DNA of 64,000 bases from Ureibacillus aquaedulcis (GCF_030418165.1 NZ_JAUHTQ010000003.1:354231-418230); one strand, 5' to 3'. Counted from the stretch's first letter, positions 17,657 to 26,400 are shown. The notes: generated by a model from the sequence alone, not told the origin. Numbers and translations: made by a program.

Positions 17657-18493
17657 ATGTTCCAATATGAAATTGCTCAAGAAGGACTAACTGTGGAAGA
17701 ATTATTGCGTGAAAAGTGGCGCCTTGGAAAAAAAATAGTACATGAATTACGGATGGCAAAAGCAGTAACGCTGTCAGATGGAGCTCCTGTATTGTGGAAA
17801 GATCTACTTAATTCCGGGACGATCCTTCATTTTAAGTTTGAAGTACCTTCCTCGAATTACAAGCCGACTGCAAGATGTGAATTGACGATCCAATACGAGG
17901 ATGAGCACTGCCTCATTGTTTCGAAACCGAAAGGAATGGCGACTCATCCAAACGACGACCACGATGTAAATACTTGCATGAATTATGTAATGGCTCATAT
18001 CAAAGAAAATGGTGGCCGTTATGCTGAGCATGTTCACCGCTTGGATCTAGGAACAAAAGGATTATTATTAGTAGCAAAGCATCCGATTGCGAAATCTATT
18101 TTCGACCGTATGATTGAGGAAAAATCGATCACCCGAACTTATGAAGCAGAAGTGCAAGGAAATATTCGCCAGGAGAATGGGACGATCAATGCTTCAATCG
18201 GTAAAGACCGCCACCACGCAACTCGACGCGTTGTTTCCTCATCGGGTCAGCATGCGATCACCCATTTTGAAGTGGTCAAACGTTTTAAGAGTACATGTCT
18301 GGTGCATTTAGTACTAGAAACTGGACGTACACATCAAATCCGTGTGCACATGGCTCATATCGGCCACCCGATTGTCGGAGACACAATGTATAATGCACGG
18401 CAAACAGCATCCGGGGATTATGAATTACACGCCATCCAACTGGAATTTGAACACCCATTCTTAAATAAAAGAATTGTTGTGGTTGATAAATAA
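17657..18493 (+). CDS. RluA-family pseudouridine synthase (YhcT-like)
   Basis: A 278-aa enzyme that converts uridine to pseudouridine in rRNA or tRNA. The catalytic motif HRLDLGTKGLLLVAK carries the essential Asp. LVLETGRTHQIRVHMAHIGHPIVGD is the second conserved block. The N-terminal 75 residues form an S4-like, weakly conserved RNA-binding part (EELLREKWRLGKKIVHEL). The start ATG 17657 follows GGAGG. The usual RluA motif HRLDxxTSG appears here with a Lys in place of Ser. The target nucleotide is unknown. Confidence 0.87.
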   Translation: MFQYEIAQEGLTVEELLREKWRLGKKIVHELRMAKAVTLSDGAPVLWKDLLNSGTILHFKFEVPSSNYKPTARCELTIQYEDEHCLIVSKPKGMATHPNDDHDVNTCMNYVMAHIKENGGRYAEHVHRLDLGTKGLLLVAKHPIAKSIFDRMIEEKSITRTYEAEVQGNIRQENGTINASIGKDRHHATRRVVSSSGQHAITHFEVVKRFKSTCLVHLVLETGRTHQIRVHMAHIGHPIVGDTMYNARQTASGDYELHAIQLEFEHPFLNKRIVVVDK

Positions 18494-18496
18494 TGT

Positions 18497-18546
18497 ACAA
18501 AAAAAGAGTTCCTCGGTCTATTTCCATAGACAAGGGACTCTTTTTT
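18497..18546. terminator. Bidirectional terminator
   Basis: A long stem (AAAAAGAGTTCC with GGGACTCTTTTTT, and inner GTCTAT / ATAGAC) lies between the convergent pseudouridine synthase gene and bdbC. Confidence 0.85.
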
Positions 18547-18554
18547 CTGCAGGA

Positions 18555-18959
18555 TTATTTACGCTTCCATAATACAATCATAGACACGGTTATGATGATA
18601 AAGGCAATAAGTGATAAGAATGGTATCGTTACAAAGCCAAACCAATTAATGTATTGACCGGAGCATGGGACACCGCTTGTACATGCGCTAAACTCGCTCA
18701 TCGAAGGAATTTTTTGCAAAGCATAATGATAACCCGCCATGATGACCCCAATTACTGAGATGGGCAATATATATTTATAAATCTCTTTGTCATTTCGATA
18801 GAATGCTATTGCTAGCAAAATAACGAGTGGATACATCAATATTCGTTGATACCAGCAAAGTGTACAAGGAACAAACTTCATTTGTTCACTAAAAAACAGA
18901 CTCCCACTCATAGCAATTATCGACGTGATCCATGCCAGTAGTAATGGTTTATTGACCAT
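18555..18959 (-). CDS. bdbC: Disulfide bond formation protein BdbC
   Basis: A 134-aa, four-helix membrane protein with FVPCTLCWYQRI and FSACTSGVPCSGQYI Cys pairs, the BdbC/DsbB family pattern. In B. subtilis BdbC recycles BdbD and is needed for competence and secreted disulfide proteins. The start overlaps the end of bdbD by 11 bp, the standard bdbDC operon layout. It is a paralogue of the 16679-17107 product, sharing CWYQRILMYP and PCxGQYIN. Confidence 0.9.
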   Translation of the reverse strand: MVNKPLLLAWITSIIAMSGSLFFSEQMKFVPCTLCWYQRILMYPLVILLAIAFYRNDKEIYKYILPISVIGVIMAGYHYALQKIPSMSEFSACTSGVPCSGQYINWFGFVTIPFLSLIAFIIITVSMIVLWKRK

Positions 18960-19596
18960 TTGCTGCTTCCTCTACCTTTTCTGCAAAATCATCCATTGTC
19001 GTTCCTTCAAACTTCTTCCCGCCAATAAATATGGCAGGTGTTGAGTTAACCCCTAGATTATTTGCCATTTCCATATCTTTATCCAAAGATTCTTGTCCTT
19101 GGTTTTCGCTAAATGCCTGAACAACTTTCTCTACTTCTTCTTTACTCGCTACTTCTGATAGAATTGCTGTTAAAAATTCCTCATCCATAAAGTTTTCTTG
19201 TCCTTCTGCAGTTGTTTGGTTTGCAAACAACTGATCATGAAACTCCCAGAACACTTCGTTTCCAAGCTCTTGATAGACTGTTTCTGCGTAAAGTGCTGAA
19301 GTTGTAGAGTCAACGGCTATAAAGGCATAATTCATAAAATACAACTTAGCCTTTCCTGTATCAATGAATTCCTCTTTAATAAACGGCATTACCGAACTAT
19401 TAAACTCCCCACAGTGTGGACATTTGTAGTCCCCAAATTCAATGATTTCTACAGGGGCATTTTCATCCCCCATAAATGGTTGATTTTCATAATCAATTTC
19501 TGCTACTGCTGTTTCTTGGCCAGCATCGGTTAATAGGATAATTCCTATGATACATACGGCAATAATGCCGATTATCCAGAATATTTTCTTAGACAA
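18949..19596 (-). CDS. bdbD: Thiol-disulfide oxidoreductase BdbD (DsbA-like)
   Basis: A 215-aa protein with an N-terminal membrane anchor (FWIIGIIAVCIIGIILLT) and an exported DsbA-fold domain. The active site is DYKCPHCGEF (CPHC), and the cis-Pro loop VNSTPAIFIGG is clear. It oxidises thiols in exported proteins. The start is TTG with AAGGGGCG upstream. It is operonic with bdbC. This family is reported to bind calcium in BdbD of B. subtilis; I cannot see ligands for this here. Confidence 0.9.
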   Translation of the reverse strand: MSKKIFWIIGIIAVCIIGIILLTDAGQETAVAEIDYENQPFMGDENAPVEIIEFGDYKCPHCGEFNSSVMPFIKEEFIDTGKAKLYFMNYAFIAVDSTTSALYAETVYQELGNEVFWEFHDQLFANQTTAEGQENFMDEEFLTAILSEVASKEEVEKVVQAFSENQGQESLDKDMEMANNLGVNSTPAIFIGGKKFEGTTMDDFAEKVEEAANGQ

Positions 19597-19645
19597 AGTA
19601 AACGCCCCTTCAAACTACTCTATGTAGTGTAATTGTGTAAAAAAT

Positions 19646-20497
19646 TTACGCTAATGCGTAAATAAAAAAGATACTAATCAAACAAAATACAAGAATCGAC
19701 CACATTGTAATGGTTACCGGTATTTTGATTTGGTTATTTTTAATTGGATTTAATATATATTCAATACGGTAATTTACAGATGTCTCCGCAAAAGAAGCAT
19801 ACGCAAAAGATTTGGTCTCAAGCTTCCCTACTTTCAACATCTTCAATAGTGCACTGCCAATATGAAGCGATGTCTCCTGTTTCTCTATCGCCAACTCATC
19901 CGCCATTACTTCCTGAACTACACGGTATTTTTCATTCAACCATTTTAGAATCGGGATATAAGGCAATGTAATCGAACCAATTGATAGCAGGAAGATTTTT
20001 AATGGGTCATGATTGTTTAGATGATATGTTTCATGATAAATAACTGCTTCTAATTCTTCTTCACTTAATAAGTTTAATAGACCAGTAGATAGAACAATTT
20101 TAGGTGATAAAAAGCCGATCGTGATGGCAACTGGAACAGGATAAGAAATAATCATGAATTCTTTCTGTTTATTTCTGTACTCATCATTAAATTTCTTAGT
20201 CAAGCTTTCATTATTATACTGTTGCAAACGGCTTCTCATTTTGATTGTTTGGATAACTTGGGTAGTAATTTTCCAAAGTGCAAATAGAAAAGTGCCAACT
20301 ACCAAAATATCTACTGCGTAAGTTAATGAAGTTAGACCTATCAATTTTAGAGTAGTATGACAGACTTCAAAGATATTAAACCGTAGATTTGAACCTGAAA
20401 TTAAAGAAATTAAGTATAGACCCATTTGAACAAAAATAGAGCCGGAAATTAATATAGAAACGTAGAACATGGATTTAGACTGACGTTTATTCATCAT
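19646..20497 (-). CDS. M56-family membrane metallopeptidase (BlaR1/MecR1-like, no sensor domain)
   Basis: A 283-aa protein with about four membrane helices and the zinc motif YHETYH (HExxH) followed by NNHDP, the M56 peptidase core of BlaR1/MecR1. The extracellular penicillin-binding domain of true BlaR1 (about 600 aa) is absent; the protein ends soon after the last helix. It overlaps the BlaI-like gene by 11 bp, so the pair likely forms a sense-and-cleave switch. What it senses is unknown. No beta-lactamase gene lies nearby. Confidence 0.84.
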   Translation of the reverse strand: MMNKRQSKSMFYVSILISGSIFVQMGLYLISLISGSNLRFNIFEVCHTTLKLIGLTSLTYAVDILVVGTFLFALWKITTQVIQTIKMRSRLQQYNNESLTKKFNDEYRNKQKEFMIISYPVPVAITIGFLSPKIVLSTGLLNLLSEEELEAVIYHETYHLNNHDPLKIFLLSIGSITLPYIPILKWLNEKYRVVQEVMADELAIEKQETSLHIGSALLKMLKVGKLETKSFAYASFAETSVNYRIEYILNPIKNNQIKIPVTITMWSILVFCLISIFFIYALA

Positions 20498-20909
20498 TTT
20501 TTTCCTTTTTTAATTCCTTGATTTTCAATTCAAGTTTTTTTACGAGTTCATCGTCGACATCTTCCAGTGCATCCAGCATATGACTTACAACAACACTCCC
20601 AAACTCATCCATTAGTTCATGTGTCATTTCTTTGGACTGGGTATTAATGAACTCTTCTCTTGATTGAACTGGTCTATAAAAAGATGACCTACCAATCAAT
20701 TTCTTTTGCAGGATCTCTTTTTCAACCAGGCGATTCATCACTGTCATAACCGTATTGAAGTTGGTTGGTTTCTCTTTTTCCAAGACAGCCTGCACTTCTT
20801 TGATCGTCATATCTTCTTGGCACCAAAGAATATCCATTATCTTGGCTTCCAAAGGTCCAAAAAAGCGATTCAAACCACTCTCTTGTATATTAAACTTTCG
20901 AATTTTCAC
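20487..20909 (-). CDS. BlaI/MecI-family transcriptional repressor
   Basis: A 140-aa winged-helix repressor of the BlaI/MecI/CopY family: LNRFFGPLEAKIMDILWCQEDMTIKEVQAVLEK and the recognition part FNTVMTVMNRLVEKEIL. A C-terminal acidic dimerisation region follows. The start is GTG 20909, 6 bp after GAGGTGG; a longer frame would place the start over the promoter. It is followed by its predicted protease, which would cleave the repressor after a signal. The gene is probably autoregulated, as a palindrome overlaps the promoter. Confidence 0.86.
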   Translation of the reverse strand: MKIRKFNIQESGLNRFFGPLEAKIMDILWCQEDMTIKEVQAVLEKEKPTNFNTVMTVMNRLVEKEILQKKLIGRSSFYRPVQSREEFINTQSKEMTHELMDEFGSVVVSHMLDALEDVDDELVKKLELKIKELKKEKNDE

Positions 20910-20921
20910 AAGTGCCCACCT

Positions 20922-20960
20922 CACATTACTCATTGTAGTGTTAGTTTGTACAAACGTCAA
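20922..20960 (-). promoter_or_regulatory. Promoter with palindromic operator for the BlaI-M56 operon
   Basis: On the minus strand TTGACG (20955-20960) and TACAAT (20932-20937) are separated by exactly 17 bp. The perfect palindrome GTTTGTACAAAC (20944-20955) overlaps the -35 and spacer and contains the TGTA/TACA half-sites typical of BlaI-family operators. A second, imperfect repeat covers the -10 region (20922-20940). Confidence 0.6.
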
Positions 20961-20986
20961 CCTTTATAATTGAGCGCTCTTTTGGA

Positions 20987-21030
20987 TATAAAAACTGCCA
21001 GACAAGTCTCAAATTGGACTCTCCTGGCAG
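20987..21030 (-). terminator. Terminator of the aldo-keto reductase gene
   Basis: CTGCCAG / CTGGCAG with inner AGAGTCC / AGACT pairing is followed on the minus strand by TTTTTATA. Confidence 0.75.
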
Positions 21031-21035
21031 GCAAA

Positions 21036-21869
21036 TTAGAAATCAAACTTGAAGCTATCGGGACTTTGGCCAAAGCGTTGATCTTTATTTAATTGGTCCA
21101 ATCGATGCATTTGGTCGGAAGATAATTCAAAATCAAAAACCTGAGCATTTTCTTCAATCCGACTTGGTGTAACTGATTTTGGAATTGAAATGATATCATG
21201 CTGATAATGCCAACGGAGAATCACTTGGGCTGCGGTTTTTCCGACTTCATCCGCAATATTTTTGATGGCGTCATCCTGAAGAATCCCCCCGCGGCCAAGC
21301 GGTGACCATGCCGTAACTGCAATGTCGTTTTCTTTACAAAATGTACGCAAAGATTCTTGTGTTAAATATGGATGCAATTCCACTTGATTGACCATTGGCT
21401 TCACATTTGCTTTGGAAAATACTTTTTCAAGATGGTGTACATGATGGTTGGACACACCTGGGACACGAATCAACTTCTCTTCATAAAGCCGTTCAATAGC
21501 TCGATACGTATCCACGAATTTCTCTTCTACCGGCCAATGCGTTAGATATAAATCTACATATTCCAATCCTAATTTTCTCAACGAAGTTTCAAATGCTCTT
21601 AAGGTATTGTCATAGCCTTGATCCGCATTCCATACTTTGGTCGTGATAAAGAGATCTTCCCGCGAAAGGCCTGAAGCCCGGATTGCCTCGCCAACCTCTT
21701 CTTCATTATAATAAAGTGCAGCCGTATCTATAGCTCGATAACCAAATTCAAGAGCTTTGCTGATTGCCCGGATTGTTTCTTCTGGATTTGTCATTTTGTA
21801 GACACCTAAGCCTAAATACGGCATCTTTACCCCATTAGCCAAGGGTTTTGCTGGAATTGCTATAGTCAA
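21036..21869 (-). CDS. Aldo/keto reductase (YvgN/YtbE-like)
   Basis: A 277-aa NADPH-dependent reductase. The catalytic tetrad can be traced: Asp in YRAIDTAALYYNE, Tyr in the same segment, Lys in FITTKVWN, His in DLYLTHWPVE. The C-terminal SIPKSVTPSRIEEN binds the cofactor phosphate. Size matches glyoxal/methylglyoxal reductases YvgN and YtbE. The start is TTG 21869, 8 bp after AGGAG; the GTG at 21878 abuts the binding site and is less likely. It is a single gene with its own terminator. Confidence 0.87.
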   Translation of the reverse strand: MTIAIPAKPLANGVKMPYLGLGVYKMTNPEETIRAISKALEFGYRAIDTAALYYNEEEVGEAIRASGLSREDLFITTKVWNADQGYDNTLRAFETSLRKLGLEYVDLYLTHWPVEEKFVDTYRAIERLYEEKLIRVPGVSNHHVHHLEKVFSKANVKPMVNQVELHPYLTQESLRTFCKENDIAVTAWSPLGRGGILQDDAIKNIADEVGKTAAQVILRWHYQHDIISIPKSVTPSRIEENAQVFDFELSSDQMHRLDQLNKDQRFGQSPDSFKFDF

Positions 21870-22125
21870 TTTACTCACTCCTAAACTTTTCTAGCTCCAT
21901 TATATGACGAAACCCGAACATACTAAAACAATCGCATTCATAAATCTGCTCATTGATCTCCTACATACCAAGCTATCTATTTAACCTTCACATATACTCA
22001 ATTATTTTCTACTTATTTCTCCTTTTCTCTCGTTCTAACTAACAATCCAGTTAAGTATATATAATAAAGGACTATTTACTTATACGATGTCCGTTTAATT
22101 ATGTATTTTACGGAGGTTAAAATTT

Positions 22126-23738
22126 ATGATGGATACACCATTATTGTTAACTAGCTTTTTGGAGCGGGTTGAAAGATACTATCCGGAAAAGTTCATTGTT
22201 TCCAGAACTGGCTCTGATGCGATTCACCGTATTACCTATAAAGAATATGCTAAACGGACAAGAAAACTAGCAAATGCTTTAACAAAACTAGGCATGAAGA
22301 AAGGCACAAAGGTCGGTTCCTTTGCCTGGAATCATCATCGCCACCTTGAAGCCTACTTCGCTGTGCCATGTGCTGGTGCCATTTTGCATATGATTAATAT
22401 TCGTTTATCTCCAGAACATATTATTTATGTAATTAACCATGCGGAAGATGAAATTTTACTAATTGATGGTGATCTTTTCCCTCTATTTGAAAAAGCAATT
22501 CCCTACTTAAAAACGGTTAAACATATTGTAGTGATGCAAGATAATATGGATATTCCCGAATCGAACTTCCCTAATATCCACTCATATGAAAAATTACTGG
22601 CAGAAAGTACTGATACATTTGATTTCCCTAAGGATCTAGATGAAAACAGTCCTGCAGGGATGTGCTATACGAGTGCCACAACAGGTATGCCAAAAGGGGT
22701 TGTCTACTCACATCGCGGACTGGTTCTGCATAGTCTTGCCCTCGGGCTGGCTGATAGTATGGGCGTAAGAGAACAGGATGTTTTACTGCCCATTGTTCCG
22801 ATGTTCCATGTAAATGCATGGGGCCTGCCGTTTGCAGCCATAGCATATGGCTCTACCCAAGTGTTGCCGGGTCCTGGTTTGACCCCAGCCTTAATACTGG
22901 ATTTAGTCGAACAAGAAAAGGTTACTTTAACAGCCGGCGTTCCAACAATTTGGCTGGGTGTAGCCCAAGAACAGGAAAAAACCCCCGCAATATCTCTTCC
23001 TTGCGTGCGGTGGTATGTGGAGGGTCCGCTTCACCTAAAGGGCTAATTAAAACATTCCAGGATAAATTCAAGGTTCCATATATCGTCGGCTATGGAATGA
23101 CGGAAACTTCCCCGATTGTATCTCTATCCAATTACACATCTGCTATAGATGATTGGACAGAAGAAGAAAAATTAGATATTCGTGCTACACAAGGGTTGAC
23201 CGTTCCTCTTCTTCACACAGAGGTAGTTAATGAAAATGGTGTTGTCCCATGGGATGGCCAAACAATGGGTGAACTTCGTGTACGCGGTCCTTGGATTGCT
23301 CACGAATACTATAAAGACGAACGTTCACTAGACGCTTTCAAAGATGGGTGGCTTTATACTGGGGATATAGCAGTGGTGACGCCTGAAGGATATATTAAAA
23401 TCACGGATCGAACGAAGGATCTAATCAAAAGTGGTGGTGAATGGATTTCTTCAGTGGAATTAGAAAACACGCTAATGACACATGAAGCGGTTTTTGAAGC
23501 AGCTGTTATCGCCATCCCTCATGAAAAATGGCAAGAACGTCCACTAGCTTGCGTTGTTTTAAATGAAGGGAAAGCTGCCACTAAAGAAGAATTAATCAGT
23601 TACCTGGAAGGTCAATTTGCAAAATGGTGGCTTCCGGATGATATCGTTTTTGTTAACGAAATTCCCAAGACTTCGGTAGGTAAATTCTTAAAAGCCAAAT
23701 TGCGGGAAGAACTTAAAGATTATCGGGTGAATATTTAA
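22126..23738 (+). pseudogene. Acyl-CoA ligase (AMP-binding, FadD/AlkK-like), broken by one frameshift
   Basis: Two overlapping 306-codon frames together encode a complete AMP-forming acyl-CoA synthetase of about 537 aa. Frame 1 carries the N-terminal part, including YTSATTGMPKGVVYSH (P-loop) and PMFHVNAWG. Frame 2 carries GYGMTETSP, YTGDIAV, ITDRTKDLIKSGGEW and the C-terminal PKTSVGKFLKAKL. The frame is lost at a run of six A then five C (22976-22986), where one missing base would restore it. All motifs on both sides are intact, so the break is recent or a sequencing error. ATG 22126 follows GGAGG. A weak stem of GGGGTA / TACCCC follows the gene. Confidence 0.8.
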
Positions 23739-23832
23739 GGGAAGGGGTATCTCCGTTATATTGGGGGTACCCCTCAATACTTTGTTATGTTGCCTGTAAA
23801 TTTTACTAGCTGTTTCTAGAGAATTTAGCAGA

Positions 23833-24027
23833 CTAATTTTTGCGATTAAGGCTTTGTTTTTCATCGTTGTCATTGTCGAGTTCATCAAATTGAATTGGAT
23901 CCGGGAAACGCTCATCCTCTTCCAACTGTCCACCATCACGCATTCGTTCCATTTGTTTTCCAAGGTATTTTAAATCTTCCATATTATTTGCCATAGTACC
24001 ACTTAAAATGGATTTATCTCGTTCCAC
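23833..24027 (-). CDS. Small hypothetical acidic protein (64 aa)
   Basis: A 64-aa, soluble, charged protein starting at GTG 24027, 6 bp after a strong GGAGGTGG. It has a helix-prone part (MANNMEDLKYLGKQMERMRD) and an acidic, Asp/Asn-rich tail. I recognise no family. The excellent binding site supports its being a real gene. It overlaps no other gene and is convergent with the broken acyl-CoA ligase. Confidence 0.6.
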   Translation of the reverse strand: MERDKSILSGTMANNMEDLKYLGKQMERMRDGGQLEEDERFPDPIQFDELDNDNDEKQSLNRKN

Positions 24028-24166
24028 ATCTATCCACCTCCTTTCTTTACTATTCCCTCTTAATAAGAATCGAATCTATTTCTTTGCAAGAAATTAATGT
24101 AGTAAAGTTTTTTTATTTGAGCTATACTAAATAGAGAGATTCTATATACACAAGGAGGATACTTCC

Positions 24167-24259
24167 ATGGGTTTAGTATTAATTCTTGGTGTTACAGCAG
24201 CATTCTTAATCGCTATCTTCACAGCTGGTTATGAAGGCGATTACACATCAAACAAATAG
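24167..24259 (+). CDS. 30-aa single-span membrane peptide
   Basis: The ATG at 24167 lies 8 bp after AAGGAGG and opens a 30-codon frame. It encodes a hydrophobic helix (GLVLILGVTAAFLIAIFTAG) and a short polar tail (YEGDYTSNK). A strong terminator follows 10 bp after the stop, and a TATACT -10-like element lies about 40 bp upstream. Binding site, frame and terminator together show a real mini-gene. The family is unknown; it resembles the many small membrane peptides of bacilli. Confidence 0.7.
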   Translation: MGLVLILGVTAAFLIAIFTAGYEGDYTSNK

Positions 24260-24269
24260 TCTCAACCAT

Positions 24270-24309
24270 AAGAAACTGGGTCATTTTAAATTGACCCAGT
24301 TTCTTTTTT
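24270..24309 (+). terminator. Terminator of the 30-aa peptide gene
   Basis: AGAAACTGGGTCA pairs with TGACCCAGTTTCT and is followed by a run of T. Confidence 0.88.
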
Positions 24310-24417
24310 ATTATGTGATTTTAGATAGTAAGCCACTTGACTTTATTTACTTTCAAAAATATACTTAGTTACATAAAGTAAGTTGATTATTTAAAATAAC
24401 AAAAGGTGGTATAGTTG

Positions 24418-25305
24418 ATGCCGACACATTTCCATAAGAAGCCCAATATGTATGTTTCCCATGTCCAATTAAAAGTTTCAAATCTCGAGCGTTCTCTTCA
24501 TTATTATAAAACGATTATGGGATTTGATGTATTGGGGCAAACAAATACATCAGCAGTTCTGACATTTGATGGGACGACAAGTTTGCTATCATTAGAAGAA
24601 GTACCCAATGCCCTTCCATTACGCCGTGGCCAAACCGGGCTTTATCATTTTGCCCTATTGCTTCCGACTCGAAGCGACCTAGGCAACTTTATTCAACATA
24701 TTAGCCAGCAAAATGTGCGGGTAGGTGCAGGTGACCACCATGTGAGTGAAGCATTTTACTTAAACGACCCAGATGGAAACGGAATAGAGGTATATGCAGA
24801 CCGTCCAGAACAAAATTGGCTATGGCAAGAGGATGGTATGGTCTACATGACAACCGAACAAGTCAACGTTCAGTCCGTTCTGCGCGATGCAAACGGTACG
24901 TGGAACGGTTTACCTGAAGGAACCGTAATGGGCCATATCCATTTATCAGTAGCCAGTTTGGCGGAAAGTGAAAAATTCTACACGGAAGCTTTGGGCTACG
25001 AGATTGTCACACATTATGGAAATCAGGCGTTGTTCATCTCGACAGGAAAATACCATCACCACATCGGTTTAAATACTTGGGAAAGTCTAGGGGGCACCCC
25101 CGTTCCGGAAAACGGTGTTGGTCTTAAGTCATTTACGATTGTGCTGGATAATGAAGAACAAGCTGATGAAATTCAAAAGGGCTTAGCCTTGATAGGTGCG
25201 AAAGTCGAGCACTTTGAAGGAGCTTCAAAGTTCGGTGGCGCGCAAGCCTTCTCAACAGTCGATCCATCAGGGATTCGCATTATTTTTACATTTGATGGCG
25301 AGTAA
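24418..25305 (+). CDS. Two-domain VOC protein, CatE/catechol-2,3-dioxygenase-like
   Basis: A 295-aa protein made of two vicinal-oxygen-chelate modules: MYVSHVQLKVSNLERSLHYY and GHIHLSVASLAESEKFY. Candidate metal ligands are the His residues in GHIH and YHHHIGLNTW plus the Glu of DPDGNGIEVYADRP. This is the arrangement of the B. subtilis CatE (YfiE) group of ring-cleaving dioxygenases. In the second module the usual Glu is replaced (DPSGIRIIF). ATG 24418 follows AAAGGTGG. The substrate is not known. Confidence 0.8.
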   Translation: MPTHFHKKPNMYVSHVQLKVSNLERSLHYYKTIMGFDVLGQTNTSAVLTFDGTTSLLSLEEVPNALPLRRGQTGLYHFALLLPTRSDLGNFIQHISQQNVRVGAGDHHVSEAFYLNDPDGNGIEVYADRPEQNWLWQEDGMVYMTTEQVNVQSVLRDANGTWNGLPEGTVMGHIHLSVASLAESEKFYTEALGYEIVTHYGNQALFISTGKYHHHIGLNTWESLGGTPVPENGVGLKSFTIVLDNEEQADEIQKGLALIGAKVEHFEGASKFGGAQAFSTVDPSGIRIIFTFDGE

Positions 25306-25429
25306 GAAACTTAGGCAACTTAGTGAGATGCAATTTTTTGTGTCTTTGCTGGGTTGCCTTTTTTTATATTGTTAGCGGGACAAGGGATCTTGCTGTTGAT
25401 GGAGTTTTATGCAGATTTATTTTTTCCCC

Positions 25430-25752
25430 TTGCCCAATCCCTCTCCTTCGGGCTCTGAGATGCGATCTCGCTTCCCCTATATTGACTAATCCCTCTTCAT
25501 CGGGGTCCGAGATGCTATCCCGTTGCCCCTATATTGCCTATTCCCTCTCCACCGGGTTCTGAAATGCGATCTCGCTTCCCTTAACTGCCCTATCCCACTC
25601 CACCGGGTTCTGAGATGCGATCTCGCTTTCCCTTAATTGCCTAATCCCACTCCACCGGGTTCTGAAATGCGATCTCGCTTCCCCTTAATTGCCCAATCCC
25701 TCTTCATCGGGGTCCGAGATGCTATCCCGTTGCCCCTATATTGCCTATTCCG
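25430..25752. repeat. Six-unit 52-bp tandem repeat array
   Basis: Units start at 25430, 25482, 25534, 25585, 25637 and 25689, with a partial seventh at 25741. Two subtypes alternate: four units carry GCGATCTCGCTTCCC and two (second and sixth) carry GCTATCCCGTTGCCC with matching changes elsewhere. Two 57-nt segments 207 bp apart (25488-25544 and 25695-25751) are identical. The period is not a multiple of three. No gene is seen in the whole 25306-25940 gap. Confidence 0.85.
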
Positions 25753-25940
25753 CTAAATCAGGAACTGTTAACCAATAACCTAAACGTTTTCTGCTAAACA
25801 AAACCGCTCCATCGTTTATTACGATTACCTATACTATTTTCTCTACAAAAACTCGACTTAAATTCTCACAATTTCAGCCAAAAGGCGAATATATTTGCCG
25901 CATGTCACCCTAGTAAAATAGTGAAAAAAGGAGGCGTTTT

Positions 25941-26354
25941 ATGGAAAAGCTTTGGCCACATCAATTACCAGTCGTACAAGTACGTGTTGCACGGCCTACT
26001 GATCAAATTGAGGAATTGGAGAGGTTTTATTGTGTAGGGGTGGGTTTGGAGAAAATTGGCTCCTTTTCTGGGCACAGGGGATATACCGGTCTATTGATAG
26101 GGATGCCGGATGCAAGCTATCATCTTGAATTTACTCAGCATATTGAAGGCAGCCCCTGTCCTGCACCGAGCAAGGATAATCTTCTTGTATTTTATATGCC
26201 GAATCAGCAAGCTATTGAAGCGATTGCACATAGGCTAAAGGAGATGGGATATCCAGAAGTATCTCCCGAAAATCCATATTGGGAAGAAAGAGGCGTGACG
26301 ATTGAGGACCCCGATGGCTGGCGAATTGTTTTAATGAATACTAATGGGATATAA
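25941..26354 (+). CDS. Single-domain VOC (glyoxalase-like) protein, YycE-like
   Basis: A 137-aa VOC-fold protein. The N-terminal module has VVQVRVARPTDQIEELERFY and the C-terminal one GVTIEDPDGWRIVLMN. There is no His at the usual first ligand position, so metal binding is doubtful. It resembles B. subtilis YycE in size. ATG 25941 follows AGGAGG. It is a single gene between the repeat array and trmL, and its function is unknown. Confidence 0.75.
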   Translation: MEKLWPHQLPVVQVRVARPTDQIEELERFYCVGVGLEKIGSFSGHRGYTGLLIGMPDASYHLEFTQHIEGSPCPAPSKDNLLVFYMPNQQAIEAIAHRLKEMGYPEVSPENPYWEERGVTIEDPDGWRIVLMNTNGI

Positions 26355-26398
26355 AAACAAAGCTCCATCTGTGATAGAACTACACAAATGGAGCTTTC
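26353..26398. terminator. Bidirectional terminator
   Basis: AAAGCTCCAT pairs with ATGGAGCTTT, with inner TGTG / CACA, between the VOC gene and trmL. Confidence 0.85.
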
Positions 26399-26400
26399 GG

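Noticed and set aside
25323..25562. 79-codon frame over the tandem repeats
   Set aside because: The 52-bp period breaks any coding repeat and there is no supported start.
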